NCBI RefSeq assembly: GCF_902686445.1
Contig: NC_062219.1
Location: 106,083,160-106,147,159 of the forward strand
Reading direction: 5' to 3'
From: Sciurus carolinensis
Taxonomy: Eukaryota; Chordata; Mammalia; Rodentia; Sciuridae
DNA: 64,000 nt
Made by a program: the position numbers and the translations under genes. Shown in pieces: positions 46,321 through 59,358 of this stretch. Under the pieces are notes generated by a model. It saw nothing but the letters and a program-made list of their open reading frames with translations. It made no database searches and was not told the origin of the DNA. The stretch's first letter is position 1, and every line of letters begins with the position of its first letter.

Positions 46321-49300
46321 CATTTCACAGTAAGACCTTTCTCTTTTGTAACTTCCAGTTGTAGACCAAATCCATGTTCAGTCAGGACACATGCAGTCTA
46401 ATAATTTCTGTATAAGACTAGCTGGGATCTCAAAATAAAAGTGTTAAGGATCAAATCACATTTAATCAACATATGAGATTATATAGGAACCTTCCTCTAG
46501 GCAAGGTCAAAAAATTAAGTACTGATAAAACCCATGTGTTTTATATTTTCAGTGTTCTGTTGAAATTCTTTGGTAAGCATGTTAAAGAATACTACTAATA
46601 ATGACAATAATCATATTAGCAGTTTTCATATACTAATAAATTCTTATGATGGGCAATGTTAAACTTTTTTAACAAGTAATTTAATCACCCTCCAAAATAT
46701 GTACTATAATTTGCCTCATTATAGAAGAGAAGATTACAGCAGAGTTACCAAATGGTGACACAACTAGAAAGAGATTCAATTAGACATAGCACATAGAGCT
46801 AAATTTAAGTATTTTTTGTTTCCTACGGAAGGAAAGATATTTGAATATCCATAAAATAATCAAATTGTGATAGTCATTCATCTAATGTTGTTGGCATGTC
46901 ATCTAGAACATGTATTGTTAGCAATCTAAAGTTTAAATCAGGTGAATCCAACATATACAGGACAAAACATTACACTTGGGAATAAGATCGTAGCTCTAAT
47001 TTATCCTATTTTATTATCTATATTGACCTTTCTAACCCAATATTTTTCTTTAACAATGGTAAAAATGTTCAAATGCACAACATATGTGAAGTTACTTTCT
47101 AAACTCTAAAATGTTAAGCAATTGTTAATAATATTCATTTTTATCTTTCTTATCTCATCCACACATATATTTGTTGTACTTTCAGCATCTATAAAGTTCT
47201 GCCAATAAAATATGTTAATGATAGACTCAGTTACTTATTCAACAAATATATATGAAGAACTTTAATATCCAACAAAATCCAGAGGAGCCTGGAAAGGTCT
47301 ACTATATGGAAAAATTTAGAGAAGGCTAAATAGATATGAGGAAGCTCACCAGAAAGCCATGGAGTTAGGGGAGAGGGCAAAACAATGTAGGCAGAGTTCA
47401 GAATATCTGAAGTTCCTGGAGGGGGAATGAACTGAGAAATATTAGGAAGGAGCATGTCCAGAACATTGTCATCAGGGAGGAGAATTATCATTTGCTTGAG
47501 AAATACAAGGTACTATGGGTAGAAAAGAGCATTCTGGAGAGTGGAGTTGATAGGAGGAAAGTCTAAAAGACAGATGAGCCTATCAAATGAAGTGCATTGG
47601 GTGAGTTGGAGGCTGGTGCTTAAAAAATCTTGAGAGTCATCCATATAGAAATAAAGCTGTCCTTTCAAGGTTTCCCTGGATGGAGAGATCTCTTTAAGAA
47701 GTAGTAGCATGTGGATAAATAACCAACAACGCTTGAGCCGATCCCCAGACAGAGGATAGTTTTGAAACCTGGAGGACAGCATGTGGTCATCATACTTAAA
47801 AAGTTCTCCAGTGGGCAGAAGTTACTTTACTTTATGAATAAAGGAAATTTGCCAAGAACAACATCGCTTGAGTAAATAACATGATCTAACATCACACAAT
47901 GTGATGAGGATGTAGAAATCCATAATTGCAATTTGTTTTTTAAACCCAGGCATGTCAAAAATTTTACTTTTGACTTAAGACTCCAATGAAAGAATTATCA
48001 CGAGTTATCTGTGTTTGTGTGTAACTGGAAAAAATATTAAATTTCTAAACTGGAATTAAACAACCTAATGAAAGCTAGATTTTCCCCATTTGTGCATATC
48101 CCAGAGATAATTATTAACCTTTCGAAGTTAGAAAGAGAGAACTACAGTGTATCTCCAAACTCCATATCAAAAGTAAATTAGGTATATTCTTAAATGAGGG
48201 TTTAGAAATAGTTTCGCAGCCAAAAAAAATTGACTTTTATTTGGTCCAAGCAGATCTTTGTACACTGGTGAATTACTAAACAAATATAAAAATGTCATAT
48301 GTCAATGAGTGAGATACCAAAGTCATCTGTAGCAATATCCAGATAAATCACTAAATGGATTTCTTTATTCCTTACACCTTATTTTGAAGGGAGTTAACCT
48401 TTGGAAAAATCCACCTGCTTAAGGGACAAGGAATCAGGAGGCCAAAGCAACCATCAGTTGACCTTTGAAAGAACAAGAAGAGCTGAGGAAAGGTACATGC
48501 ACAAGAGGATTAGTGAGTCCTCAGCATGGATTTGCTGAATTCTGTGGTATAGATGGTGATATTGTGTGGCATTGGAACCAAGCCACGTGAAGAACAAGAT
48601 GTCAATTGTTATATATATTCATGGTTGTTGAAAGTAAATACAACCTGCAAGTTACTGATTTTAGAAATGTAGCTATAAATTCACCAAACTGATATATTTT
48701 TTAAAAAGCTATAAGACAATTCTTCTTCCTTTTGTCTCATTCACTTAATTGTCATACTTCAAACACCATTGTCCTCAATTTTCTTCTTGTATTTGCTTTC
48801 ACTATTACCCTCAGTGAGAATGTAAATCAACCTCATCTCCATTTTTCCATGTCCATTATTTCCTTCAAAGTCAGCTCAAAATATATTACATTCATGAATC
48901 TCATCTGACCATCTTAACCAACTGTTTGTTTTCCATTCATGAACTTCAAATAAATATTTTTTATCCATTTACTCAATATGCATTCAGGAAAAGTACTAAG
49001 AAATAGAAATCAACATATACAAAAACATATGGGCCCAAGGGTCAAGAATATTACTGTTTAGAAGGGAAATATACATAAGATAAAGAGCCATATTCAGGAA
49101 ATTACTGAGGTAAAAATGTGTACAAAAGAAAACATGAGCATAAAAAAAGCACTCAAATATTCCTACAGAAACAAAGTAAGACTGTCATGAAAAAAATATT
49201 AATTAAACTGAGTTATAAATAATGTGTAGGAGTTTAGAAGGAATAAAATAGGGGAAAAGATTAGTCCATGGAGCAGGAACAAAAATGAGGAGGCATGGAT

Positions 49301-50486
49301 GAGAAACTGGGAGAGGCTGGACTATAGGATGGCTGCGGGGAGAACACAGAGCAGGAGGAAGCATTTTCTTAATCCAGAAAGGAGATTTATTTTCAAGAAG
49401 TATGTTCAAAATATTTATAATCAGTACAACACAAGACTCATGATTAGAATATTTGTAAGTCAAGCACTGGGGCTATGTTCAAGAGGGAACAGCTGTACCA
49501 AATTTAGAATTTTCTCCAGTTGAGGGGGAGTCCAGGTGGGTCTTAAAGGCAGGAATCAGGGTGATTCTGAAGCAGGGCAAAAGGAATGACAGGGGTAAGA
49601 GCAGTGGAAATTTGAGAACTGATATTTTAACCAATGGTGCATAATATTAATATAAATAATAAAATATGAAATGATATAACATGTGGTAGATGTAAGAGAC
49701 AAAAGAACTGGATAGAGGAAAATAAGAACACAGTGACCCTGAATGAAACCTTGAAGAAGGCTTTTTCTAAATAGTGTTCTAAGGCAGTCTCGAAGTTTTA
49801 AATAACATCGGGGATCTCCTGGAAACTCTTCTCTGTTGTAGTCTAATGTTCACTATCTAATGTGCAATTCCAATAAGGATGACTAGGAGTTAATTGGATC
49901 TAACAGGGATATGATAGGGATTTTTAAAAAAATGGAGATTTTCAGGAAAAAGTGACTGGGTAAAAGCTCTCCAGTTAGGATTTGAATTATTTAATATAAA
50001 CAAAGGGAATTACCCCTGGATAAAATTACTCTCTGGAAAATTTGCCTTTGACAACTCACTTTTTATTTAAGGAAAATATTAAATATTTGTAAATATTACT
50101 CTAACTGGAAAAGTTTCTTGTTATATAACGTTTTTTAGAGGAGTATATATATTATTTGATTTAAAATTGTGCTTTTATAAAATACCTGCTTGCAAACATT
50201 TTTTTCCTTTGACAATAATTTATGCAATTAGTTATTTTCTTCATGGGAAAATGACTAAATTAGTCAAAATCAAAGGACAAGCACAGATTTAAACCAACAG
50301 TTTGTACCATCCCCCACTCAATGCATATTTGCCATCCACACTACATGTCTACTGCCAATGGAATTTTAACAGTCTGTCATATAGGAGAATTTCAAAAACA
50401 AGGAATTTGCATTTTCACTAAGTTAATGTGTGAATTACTGTACAGGCCCACTTAGATTTTCTGAGATTTCATAAAACCTCATTATA
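46321..50486. other. Unrecognised intergenic DNA with MIR-like remnants
   Basis: A possible antisense MIR remnant lies at about 46590-46790 (CACCCTCCAAAATATGTACTATAATTTG, TTATAGAAGAGAAGATTACAG). Minus-strand ORFs at 47231-47491 and 47513-47782 (86 and 89 codons) are leucine-rich and without recognisable domains. ORFs at 49203-49523 oppose each other. No gene was recognised. Confidence 0.4.
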
Positions 50487-50690
50487 TATGGTAATGGGGA
50501 TTGAATCCAGGGGTGCTTAAACACTGAACCACATACCCAGTCCTTTTTACTTTGTATTTTAAGACAAGATCTCACTAGGTTGCTTAGGGCTTTGCTAAAT
50601 TGCAGAGGATGGCCTCAAACTTCTGATCCTCCTGTCTTAGCCTCCCGAGCCACTGGGATTATAGACGTGGGCAACCTTGCCCAGCTTCAT
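50487..50690 (-). mobile_element. B1-dID SINE, antisense
   Basis: GGGGATTGAATCCAGGGGTG and ACTGAACCACATACCCAGTCC (ID part), TTTGTATTTTAAGACAAGATCTCACTAGG linker and 7SL start, GATCCTCCTGTCTTAGCCTC and GGGATTATAGACGTGGGC (7SL part). Confidence 0.9.
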
Positions 50691-52572
50691 GTTAGTCTTT
50701 AAAGAGTGTTTGGTCATTATGACTTTTGAACTTTTGTTAACAGAATTTACCCTGCAACAGTGAACTATGCAAACTAGGAAGCAGGATACAGGATGAGCAA
50801 ACTATTTTTTTCCCTTCTCACTCTCTTCCATTTCCTGTGTACAAGTAAAACTTCTCTTGCTATTCAGCAAGAGTATCTCTGTTTTCCACAATATCTTCTA
50901 GAATAAAGGAAAGGGTGACTTGGTAGAAATAAATGATGTATCCAGCTCTTAATCTTTTCCTGGTCTGCCCCGTAAAGTATTTAGCACAATTAGAGAAACT
51001 AGAGCCCTTCTCAGCCTGAGGTCCAGAAAATTATTACATCACCATATTTTTATCAAAATCTATCTTGATAACACTTTAATGACCATAAAGATTAATAGAA
51101 CCAAATTATCTCATTTTTTTAAAATCTGGTAACCTGTGTGTGTGTGTGTGTGTGTTTATACATAGATAGATAATTAAAGTTATTTTTCAGCACCAGTAAC
51201 CATCACATTGGACTTAACAAAACTTCAATGAAAGCATTAGGAAGTGAAGTTAAGAAATACAGTGAGCAACTGAAGGTAGAGTGTGATTTGTGGCATAAGG
51301 AGCAGAAAGAAATTATGGAGATCAAGAACTGAAAGGAAGTAAATGATCTAAGAAGAAAATAATCATGGCTGACAGGTATTTATCCCTCATTTGAAGAAAT
51401 AATTTCTTCTCAGGAAACATCAGCTGTTTTATCAAGATAGATTGTCTAAAACAAATTATCTATTCCAATTCACATACTCCACTCCTAATAATTGAAGAGA
51501 TGATAACATAGCCATTTTAAAAAATTCACAGCTGTAGGCAATTGCTCAAAGAGTATTCAGCCATTTCAGTATAATAATGACTATTTTTTATTTGAATTTT
51601 GAATTTTTTTAGAAACTAGTCATGAGCATTTGGAATACGTGATATGACACATAATTTGGAGATCTTTATCAAATATTTTAATTTACAGGTATTATTCTCA
51701 TGCTGAACAGAAGAAAAACTTCTCATAACTACAAAAATTCAATTTATGAAAAATCAACTAATCAGGATTTAGACTAATGGTTGCAAAACAAATGAGAATG
51801 ATAATTAACTTTTTTCAAGATAAATATATCTTGAAATATTGAATAAGGTAGCAAAGGTAAATGACAACAGAAAGAAACCATTTCTTGATTGTCATTAAAG
51901 TGAACAGTTTACAATGCTTTTTCGTTGTCAAGGATACAGAGCATTTCTTGTTAGGTAACATTGATCAAAGAATACATTAATAGTTTTAAACATGGCATTA
52001 AAATGTCTTTCATTCATACAAACACCTGGAGAAGCTGGCTGTTCAATTAAAGTTATATTCAGTGGAAAACACTGGTACCATTCATTGGGAAAAAAACCTA
52101 AAAGATTATTTACAAATTAGGCATCATTAATTTCTGATTTTTACAAGCTTTTTTCATGTGTAATCACTGCTGTATTTATCGGTCAAAGGTGAAATATGTC
52201 ATCATTATAAATTATGCTGTTCATCTTTTAATTGCTCACAGCATTCTCAACCTATAAACTTCCTCCTCAAGTAACAAAAGACATAATCTTCCTTCCTCAT
52301 ATTTTTCTGCAACAGTGAATATTTAATCTCTACTAATTATACACACACACACAGCGAATTGTACTTGATATTTAAAGAAAATGCAGTGCAAGCAATTAAT
52401 GTCTGTTGTTTCTAACCATTGGTTTTATAACTCATTATAGTGATACTTATATCCATACCCAGATTATGGGCACAGTCAATAACACAGGTTGAAGTTTGCA
52501 AAGGTGGGATTAAATTATTTTCCCATTCATCTGAACTCAGGACTTCAGTTTTGTAGTGCCCTTCCCAAGGCC
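50691..52572. other. Unrecognised AT-rich DNA
   Basis: A (GT)n run lies at 51135-51154. No gene or clear interspersed repeat was recognised. Confidence 0.45.
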
Positions 52573-52893
52573 TGTTCATGTTTTGGATCTGTTCCCCCAA
52601 AATCTCATATGTTGAAGGCTTGATTCCAATGAAGTAAGTTCAGTGGTATGGCTTTTAGGAAATCATTGAATCATAGGGCTGTTACATTATCAATAGATTA
52701 ATTCACTGAGGGATCCACAGCTGAATGTACTATTCGGAGGTGATGGAAGTTGTAGGAGGGGGAACCCTAGCTGAGGGTATGCCCTTGAAGATTTTATCTT
52801 ACACCCAGAAATCTATCAGTCAAAATAAATCTTTCCTTCTCCAAGTTGATTTTCTCAGGTATTTTGTCACAGCAATAAAATATCTTAGTAACA
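52573..52893 (+). mobile_element. MaLR-type LTR, sense
   Basis: TGTTCATGTTTTGGATCTG start, GATTCCAATGAAGTAAGTTC, TTGAATCATAGGGCTG, TCAATAGATTAATTCACTGA, a GGGGGAACCCTAGCTG block, CAAAATAAATCTTTCCTTC poly(A) region and an end near AGTAACA. Same general family as 8995-9432 but a different subfamily. Confidence 0.78.
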
Positions 52894-54400
52894 TGCTCTG
52901 TTATTTCAAGCATTAGTTCAATGTTCTGATTTTAAAATTTGTTTTAGAGCATTAAGAATTAACACAGTTCTAATTTTGAAGATTTATTAAATAGTGGTTT
53001 ATTCTTGGTCTCATGCAAAATAAGCTACATGGAGGTCATTTGTAACTAACATAATTATTTTATTACAGGAGAAAATTGTCACAGACTGATTATACCAAAT
53101 AAACTAAAGTATTTGAAAATGAAAATAAAATTAGGGCTATGATGTTTTATTAGGCTAAGGTACTAAGTAAGTAATGTGTATGCAATGTCAAATTTTTTCA
53201 CCTTAATGACCTGACATTTAGCAAATGACTAATATAAGCCCTATGCACCAGAGACTGCTTCTCTTCCAAGTATACATATAAAGAGAGAAAAATACAGAAT
53301 AACTTTTCTCTTAGTAGGAGACACCTTTACAGGGGAAATGAAGACATAAAATCCAAGTTAGATTTGTAATTTATTAAGCACAACATTTATCCAGTTGTCA
53401 GTTCATTTTCAAGTTTCTGTAAGTAAATATCTGTTGTTTACTAAACATGCTCCTTTTCTTGAATTCTTTAACCATTTCAATGGACATCACACATATTGTC
53501 ATCAATTGTGTAGGTTCGTATATTGTATATTTTTTTCACATACCAGTTTTGTCTTTTCAGCCACTAAGGATAGATTTTTTGCATTGCTCATAGTTTTTAT
53601 GCTAATGTTAGATATGTTGTAGGTAATTAGAAAATTCTTGCTGACTAATCTGGTTTTCCAATAACTCCATTCTTTAGAAAAGTGGCAGTGAAACCTATAT
53701 TTTAACAATCTGTGGAACTTTGAAAGATCATCATATCCAAGACATACCCCAGACCAAATAATCATAGGGTTCATGTGTAGGACCCAGGAGTCAAGGTTTT
53801 TCAAGCTAAAATTTTAGGTTACCTATTTTGAAAAATTCACAATAAAAAAAATCCTGCATCAATAGAATTTTGAAGAAAATAGTGGTCCCCCCTATAAATT
53901 TTATTTTAAAATATATTATTTCTAGTGTTCGAAGATCACAAAAAGAGAGCATCAGGGTTGCAAAGGATTCTATGACACTCATTTCATTTTTGAAACATTT
54001 CTTCTACACTATACTCAAGTCAATTTAGAGGAAAATGAGATTAAGAAATTCTGACATAGTCTTTTTTGTGAGGTTGAATTTCTCATTGTGGGTCTTAAAA
54101 TAATGTCAATGTGGCATTTGGATTTCATAGATTTTTGTGTAAGTTCTTCTGCTTCTATTCTTCCACAGTATGTCTTTTTTTTTTTTTTAAACAGATTCTT
54201 GGGACCAGAGTTCATAGGATAACTACTGTATCTCTCTAAAAATGCCTAAATTAATTTCTTATTTTGTACTCTCCTGGGAGATTACTAAATTTTCACTTTT
54301 TCCCCTGGGTTGGAAAGCAGAATGCAAATAACATGTAGTGATATTATTATTTCTCAATAAACTGAAGTCATGAGATTTTGCATCTTTATTTTTTGGACTA
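52894..54400. other. Unrecognised AT-rich DNA
   Basis: Small overlapping ORFs on opposite strands near 53395-53804 show no domain. Nothing else was recognised. Confidence 0.45.
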
Positions 54401-54404
54401 GTTC

Positions 54405-54780
54405 ATTTTCTGTTGTTATAAACAACACACTTGAGACAGGTAAGTTATAAAGGAAAGAGGTTCAGTTCAGCTTATGGTTTTAGAGGCTAGCAAGTCCATC
54501 CTGTTGATTCAGGAGATCCTTAACGTTGAAAAGTAGAAAGGATGTGTGCCTATGTGGAAGAGGTCACATGGAGAGGAACATCAAGGGGAGGTGCCGTGCT
54601 CATTTTGTAACAGTCTATACTTGTGGTAACTGATTCAGTCTCAAGACAGTGAGAACTCACTCCCACAAGAAGAAAAATGGACCCTCATAAAGTCCCCAAC
54701 ATCTCTCACACTGTAACATTGAAGGTCAACCCTCAACATGAAATTTGATTTCAACCATGTTGAAACCATAGCGGTTCTGA
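54405..54780. mobile_element. Old LTR-like interspersed repeat
   Basis: TTTTCTGTTGTTATAAACAA, CACTTGAGACAGGTAAGTTATAAAGGAAAG, TTATGGTTTTAGAGGCTAGCAAG, GAGGTGCCGTGCTCATTTTGTAACAG, GTGAGAACTCACTC and CAACATGAAATTTGATTTCAAC follow the order of a common MaLR-associated repeat (MLT/MST-like). The exact family is not certain. Read as separate blocks. Confidence 0.6.
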
Positions 54781-55007
54781 ACAACTTGAGGAGCTGCTAT
54801 TTTTTTAAAGGGAAGAAACACATTTTAAAAAATCATTCAGTGACAGATGGTTTTCAAAATTCTTGAATTTTGTGAGAGAGGTGTTGGGGACTTTATGCGG
54901 GTCCATTTTTCTTCTTGTGGGAGTGAGTTCTCACTGTCTTGAGACTGAATCAGTTACCACAAGTATAGACTGTTACAAAATGAGCACCCCCCCCCTTGAT
55001 GTTCCTC
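54574..55007. repeat. Inverted duplication: two 137-bp arms, 160-bp spacer
   Basis: 54574-54710 and 54871-55007 are reverse complements of each other with only a few differences: a 2-base gap near one end, one substitution near 54688/54898, and a short C-run difference near 54988. The identity is about 95%, far higher than that between this old repeat and its family. It would form a long hairpin if transcribed. The ORF at 54863-55075 lies across the second arm and is not judged a gene. Confidence 0.93.
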
Positions 55008-55009
55008 TT

Positions 55010-56555
55010 CTAGATAGCTCATGTAACATTTCTGTGTTAACTTTGGGAAAGAAGTCTGAATCTTCCCCAAACTAAAACATATGAAACAAAATATACAAAA
55101 GAAACAGAAAAACTTGCTCAAAAATATTTACTCTTTTTGTTTGTTTGTTTGTTTGTTTCTGAGTGGTAAGATCATAGGTGATCTTTTTAAAAATGTGTTT
55201 CCAAATACATTTTCATAGAATGCCCTGTAGGATCATTGTTATAAAAACAACAGCAAATTTAACTTTCAGTTTTATAAATGAAGAGCTTGAGCAATTTTAA
55301 GGAGTAATTGCCTAACATGTTTCTACCTATTCTATCAATCTCACAGTTTACTTAGAAATTTTTCAACAAATATTTATCAAATTCCGATTATCTCCTACAA
55401 TGATAAGAGTTGATACACATGTTTCAGCTCCTTCTACCATGGAAAAAAATACTTATTTCTTTGTGAAAAATTTGTCCCATACGTATTTGTTTACACTAAG
55501 TAGAAGAATATCAAAGAGAAAAATTGTTTGACAAATAAATAAATATTCTTCTCCCCAGTTTTCTATATTTCTTTACTAACTTCCCACTGTAGAGTTGTAA
55601 AGTCAGTATATATATACATATATATAAAATTTAAAAGTTATTTATTAGTTTTATGAACTTTATACTGAGGAATAATTACTTCATATACCAAAATTGAATT
55701 TTTTTTCAAAATTGTATTTTATTCAATAAAATACTAGTTAAATAATCTTCTAACACCAGTTATTATAACCTCACCACTTTGTATACATTTATGAATGGCT
55801 AGTTTTTATGGTTCATTTATTATGCACAAGACTAATGAAAACTGTTTTCCATACATCAGATATATTTGATCCTCTCAACATTATTATTTTAATCCCTATT
55901 TTATAGCAAAAACTGAAAACTGGATCAAAACCAAGGTTAGCAAAAATCAGTGACTTAATTAAATAAATGCACTCATCTGCCTTCTCATTTTCCAGATGAC
56001 ACACATGAGTCATGTGTAAGATAAATGCCTTAACTCTTCTCTACATCACTTTTAAATATGCATTATTATAATAATTCAAATGCTCCATAATATGGTAGAT
56101 GCTGTTCAGGTATCACAGAGATTCCATTCTGGGGCAAGTTCCCCTGATTTCCAGGTAGGGTGGATATTGGCTACTAATTGCCCACATCTGTCCTCCATAA
56201 AGAGTATTGCTTGTGACCAATGGAAGCCACCTTGCCAGGGAAGCTTCAACTTCCACTAATGACTGACTATAAAAGTTCAAAAATTTCACATGTTATCTCT
56301 CACATATGCGTACTAAAACATTGTCCATTTGAATATAGAACAGTGATTACTAGATTTGTGAAAGCAGAGTGGTTTTCGAGGATTAACTGCTACCAAAACA
56401 GAAAGCAGTAATAACTTTCAGCAGTATGCATAATAGCGGAGCAACAACAGTTCACATAACCTGTCACATACTCTAGGAAGTAAATCAAAATCCTCAAACA
56501 CAAATTAATGATAAATATAAGGAAATATTAATTACCCCAGTTGGATCAGCACATA
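55010..56555. other. Unrecognised AT-rich DNA with a MIR-like remnant
   Basis: A (GTTT)n run lies at about 55136-55158, a short (TA)n run near 55610-55625, and a possible MIR remnant at 55790-55990 (GATCCTCTCAACATTATTATTTTAATCCC). Nothing else was recognised. Confidence 0.45.
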
Positions 56556-56559
56556 TTTT

Positions 56560-57105
56560 ATACTTGTATAGCATGGAGTTTGGGGTTGTGTTCTTTGTCT
56601 TGTGAATTTGAAGAATGAAATCCACGAACACAAGGGTGAGAGTAAAGTAAAAAGATTTATTAGAATAATAGGAAGAAAGAAAGATGGTTGAAAGGAAGGA
56701 AGGAAGGGAGAGAGAGAGAAAGAGGAGGAAGAAAGAAGGACCTCCCAAAGGGGACAGGGTTCCAAGAAAGTGATACTACAGAGTGACTATTGTCTATACG
56801 TTTAAATAAATCTACAGGGTTAAGGAAGCTAGCCTCTGACCCAGTCCTGGGAAGGCACTCAGTGTGCACAAGCTCTTCACACACTCTTTGGTCCAATCAG
56901 TTGCTCTGCCTTTTTTCTATGAGTGTCTTGGTACTAGACAGATGTCTCACTATTAGTTTTTTCTACTTATATAAGAGTTGGCCTGACCTTGATGAAGCCT
57001 GACTCAAGTCTATAGATTCTCAATCCTGCTACACAGAAACATAATCTTGAAGGGGCCCAAGTTTCCTGACTGCCCATTTTAACCTTTTCTCCTGCCTCAC
57101 TTGTA
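56560..57105 (-). mobile_element. Possible ERV1-type LTR, antisense
   Basis: Read on the minus strand it has a TATA-like TTATATAAGT near 56970, then a T/C-rich region, AATAAA followed by TCTTTTTACTTTACTCTCACC near 56640-56665, and GTGGATTTCATTCTTCAA toward the 3' end. This order (TATA, poly(A) signal, short U5 ending near an ACAAGACAAAGAAC-like stretch) suggests a gamma/ERV1-like LTR. No internal viral sequence was found and the borders are uncertain. Confidence 0.45.
56690..56750. repeat. Purine-rich (GGAA/GA)n low-complexity tract
   Basis: GGAAGGAAGGAAGG then GAGAGAGAGA runs. Confidence 0.95.
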
Positions 57106-57984
57106 TTGAAATATTATACTATACCCACACATATGTACAATTACTATGTTAAAATTTTCACAAAATGTTTGAAATGGAAATGTTAACTCCCATGATTCAA
57201 TCATTACACACCATATACATGTATTGAATTCAAATACTGTATCCTGCGAATTTAACAACTAAAATTATACTTTTTAAAAATGGCTGTCTGGACTGCTGCC
57301 CCTTTTTGACCAGGGAAGTCTGGACTTCCCAGAAGACAACATTCTTCCTTACTTCTTTGTTCTCTCTGTCCTGATTCACCCCAGTACAGCTTTTTTCTGA
57401 AGAGCACTTCATCCATAATTTCTGCTTCTAAAAAATTTGACCTGTGAAATAAGTGTGCATGCATGTGTGTGTGTGTGTTTGTGTGTGTGTAAATGGATCT
57501 TACACTAAAACACAGAACATATTAATAATTTACAATTTAGATATTTTGCTCATATAATCAGATATATGAATGATAATAAGAAAAAAGGGAGTTAACCATT
57601 GGAACCTAGTAAACAAAGGACCAATGCAAGTAGATTTAACATATAAACTATCCTTTTCCTAGAAATTATTGTCACCAAACAAAGCCATTATTTTAAAGGC
57701 CAACTGAACAAAGTAACAGTTCATTTATAAGCCTACTATTAATTCAAGAGTACATAGTGAAATTAATGCTAATTCTAAAATGCACCTGAGCCCATGCCCC
57801 TCCATTTCTTGGTGAGAATACAGAGGACCAGAGCTGATTAATCATTTTCCTAAAGTCACCCTGTTGGACTCTGATAAACTGAGCTTGAACATTTAAATTT
57901 CTCAGAAAGTTATACTGATTATTTCCTATAATAACTAAGAGAGGAAGAGCCCTTATAAATGCTCCTGAAATCTTAAACATTATA
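57106..57984. other. Unrecognised DNA
   Basis: Contains a short (GT)n run at 57466-57490. Minus-strand ORFs at 57230-57464 and 57744-57980 lack recognisable domains. Confidence 0.45.
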
Positions 57985-58100
57985 TATTTTGTCTATTTTT
58001 GAGATGGGTTCTCTCTGTGTTGCCCAGGTTGACCTCCAACTCATGTGTTCAAGTGATCTATTGCCTCAGTCTCCTGAGTAGCATGTGCCCCATGCCTGCC
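57985..58100 (-). mobile_element. 7SL/Alu-B1-like SINE remnant, antisense
   Basis: TTTTGAGATGGGTTCTCTCTGTGTTGCCCAGGTTG, AACTCATGTGTTCAAGTGATC and CTCAGTCTCCTGAGTAG (as separate blocks) follow the reversed 7SL order. Confidence 0.75.
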
Positions 58101-58199
58101 AAAAATACACTTGAATCAACAATTCAAAATATATTCATGGAAACATTATATGTGCTCATTATATGTGCTTTGGAGGGGATAAAAATAGAAATGATAATA

Positions 58200-58345
58200 A
58201 TCCTATTTATTATCATATGCCTAGCATTAAATTAAGGGTTTAGTTATATATTCAATATACATATATTATGCCTTTTATTCATCAAGGAAAACCTATGATA
58301 GAAAAACCATATTTTAGAGATAAGAAACCTGAGATGTCTACAATG
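58200..58345 (-). mobile_element. MIR remnant, antisense
   Basis: ATGCCTAGCATTAAATTAAGGG, CATATATTATGCCTTTTATTC and ATATTTTAGAGATAAGAAACCTGAGA follow the reversed MIR core. Confidence 0.5.
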
Positions 58346-58795
58346 AGAAACATTGTGGATTTCCAAGACCTGACAATTTCCAAAGACTACTTTTAATCAG
58401 TAAGCACTCAGTAGTTGATGACTTCACAAAAGCTAGGACTGTGATAATTTAATTATAAAACAGGGGTTCTGATTAACTTTGCATTAAGTAAGCATAAAAA
58501 TGACACAAAGGTAGTATCCAGATGCCACAGTCTTACAGCACATTAACTCTGTGGCCTAAGAAGGAAGACAGACTTCATTTATTCCCCACATAGCCTGTCT
58601 GCTTAGAGTGTACTGTGCAAAGCCCAGGAATGCAAAAGAAACCTCAAGAAGTAATAAAAGGTGCATTCCTGAAATAGAGTGTGATGATTCATAGCAATAC
58701 TCAGTACGAGGCTCAGGGAGAAGTTTCATTAGAAGACTAGTTGAAACTAATTAAAACATAAAAGCAAACTACTTATTTTTATTTTTGCATTTTCT
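58346..58795. other. Unrecognised DNA
   Basis: Nothing recognised. Confidence 0.4.
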
Positions 58796-58799
58796 TCTA

Positions 58800-59358
58800 A
58801 TTTATTTTTTTTAATTTCTTGTTTTTACAAACTGCATTTTGATTCATTGTACACAAATGGGTCACAATTTTTTATTTCTATGGTTGTACATGATGTAGAT
58901 TCACATCATTCGTGTAATCATACATGTACATAGGGTAATGATGTCTGTCTCATTCCACCATTTTTTCATACCCCCCACTCCCTCTCATTTTGCTCTACTT
59001 AAAGTTCCTCCATTCTTCTCTCACCCCCCACCACCCCAACCTGATTATATATCATCATCCACTTATCAGGGAAAACATTCGGCCTTAGGATTTTTGGAAT
59101 TGGCTCATTTCACTTAGCACGATATTCTCCAATTCCATCCCTTTATCTGCAAATGCCATAATAGTATTCTTCTTTATGGCAGAATAATATTCCATTGTGT
59201 ATATATACCACAGTTTCTTTATCCATTCATCTGCTGAAAGGCATCTATGTTGATTCCACAATCTAGCTATTGTGAATTGAGCAGATATAAACATTGCTGT
59301 GACTGCATTATTGTAGTATGCTGATTTTAAGTCCTTTGGATATAAACTGAGGAGTAGT
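58800..59358 (-). mobile_element. 5'-truncated LINE-1, antisense
   Basis: A T-rich tail, then ACTGCATTTTGATTCATTG, ATTTCTATGGTTGTACATG, a C-rich tract (58970-59040), and the ORF2 C-terminus to 59358 (CTGATTTTAAGTCCTTTGGA). Similar in extent to the copy at 6543-7242. No clear target duplication was found. Confidence 0.9.

Noticed and set aside
47231..47782. Two adjacent 86- and 89-codon minus-strand ORFs as a broken gene
   Set aside because: Leucine-rich, without known domain, and the two cannot be joined into a recognisable protein.
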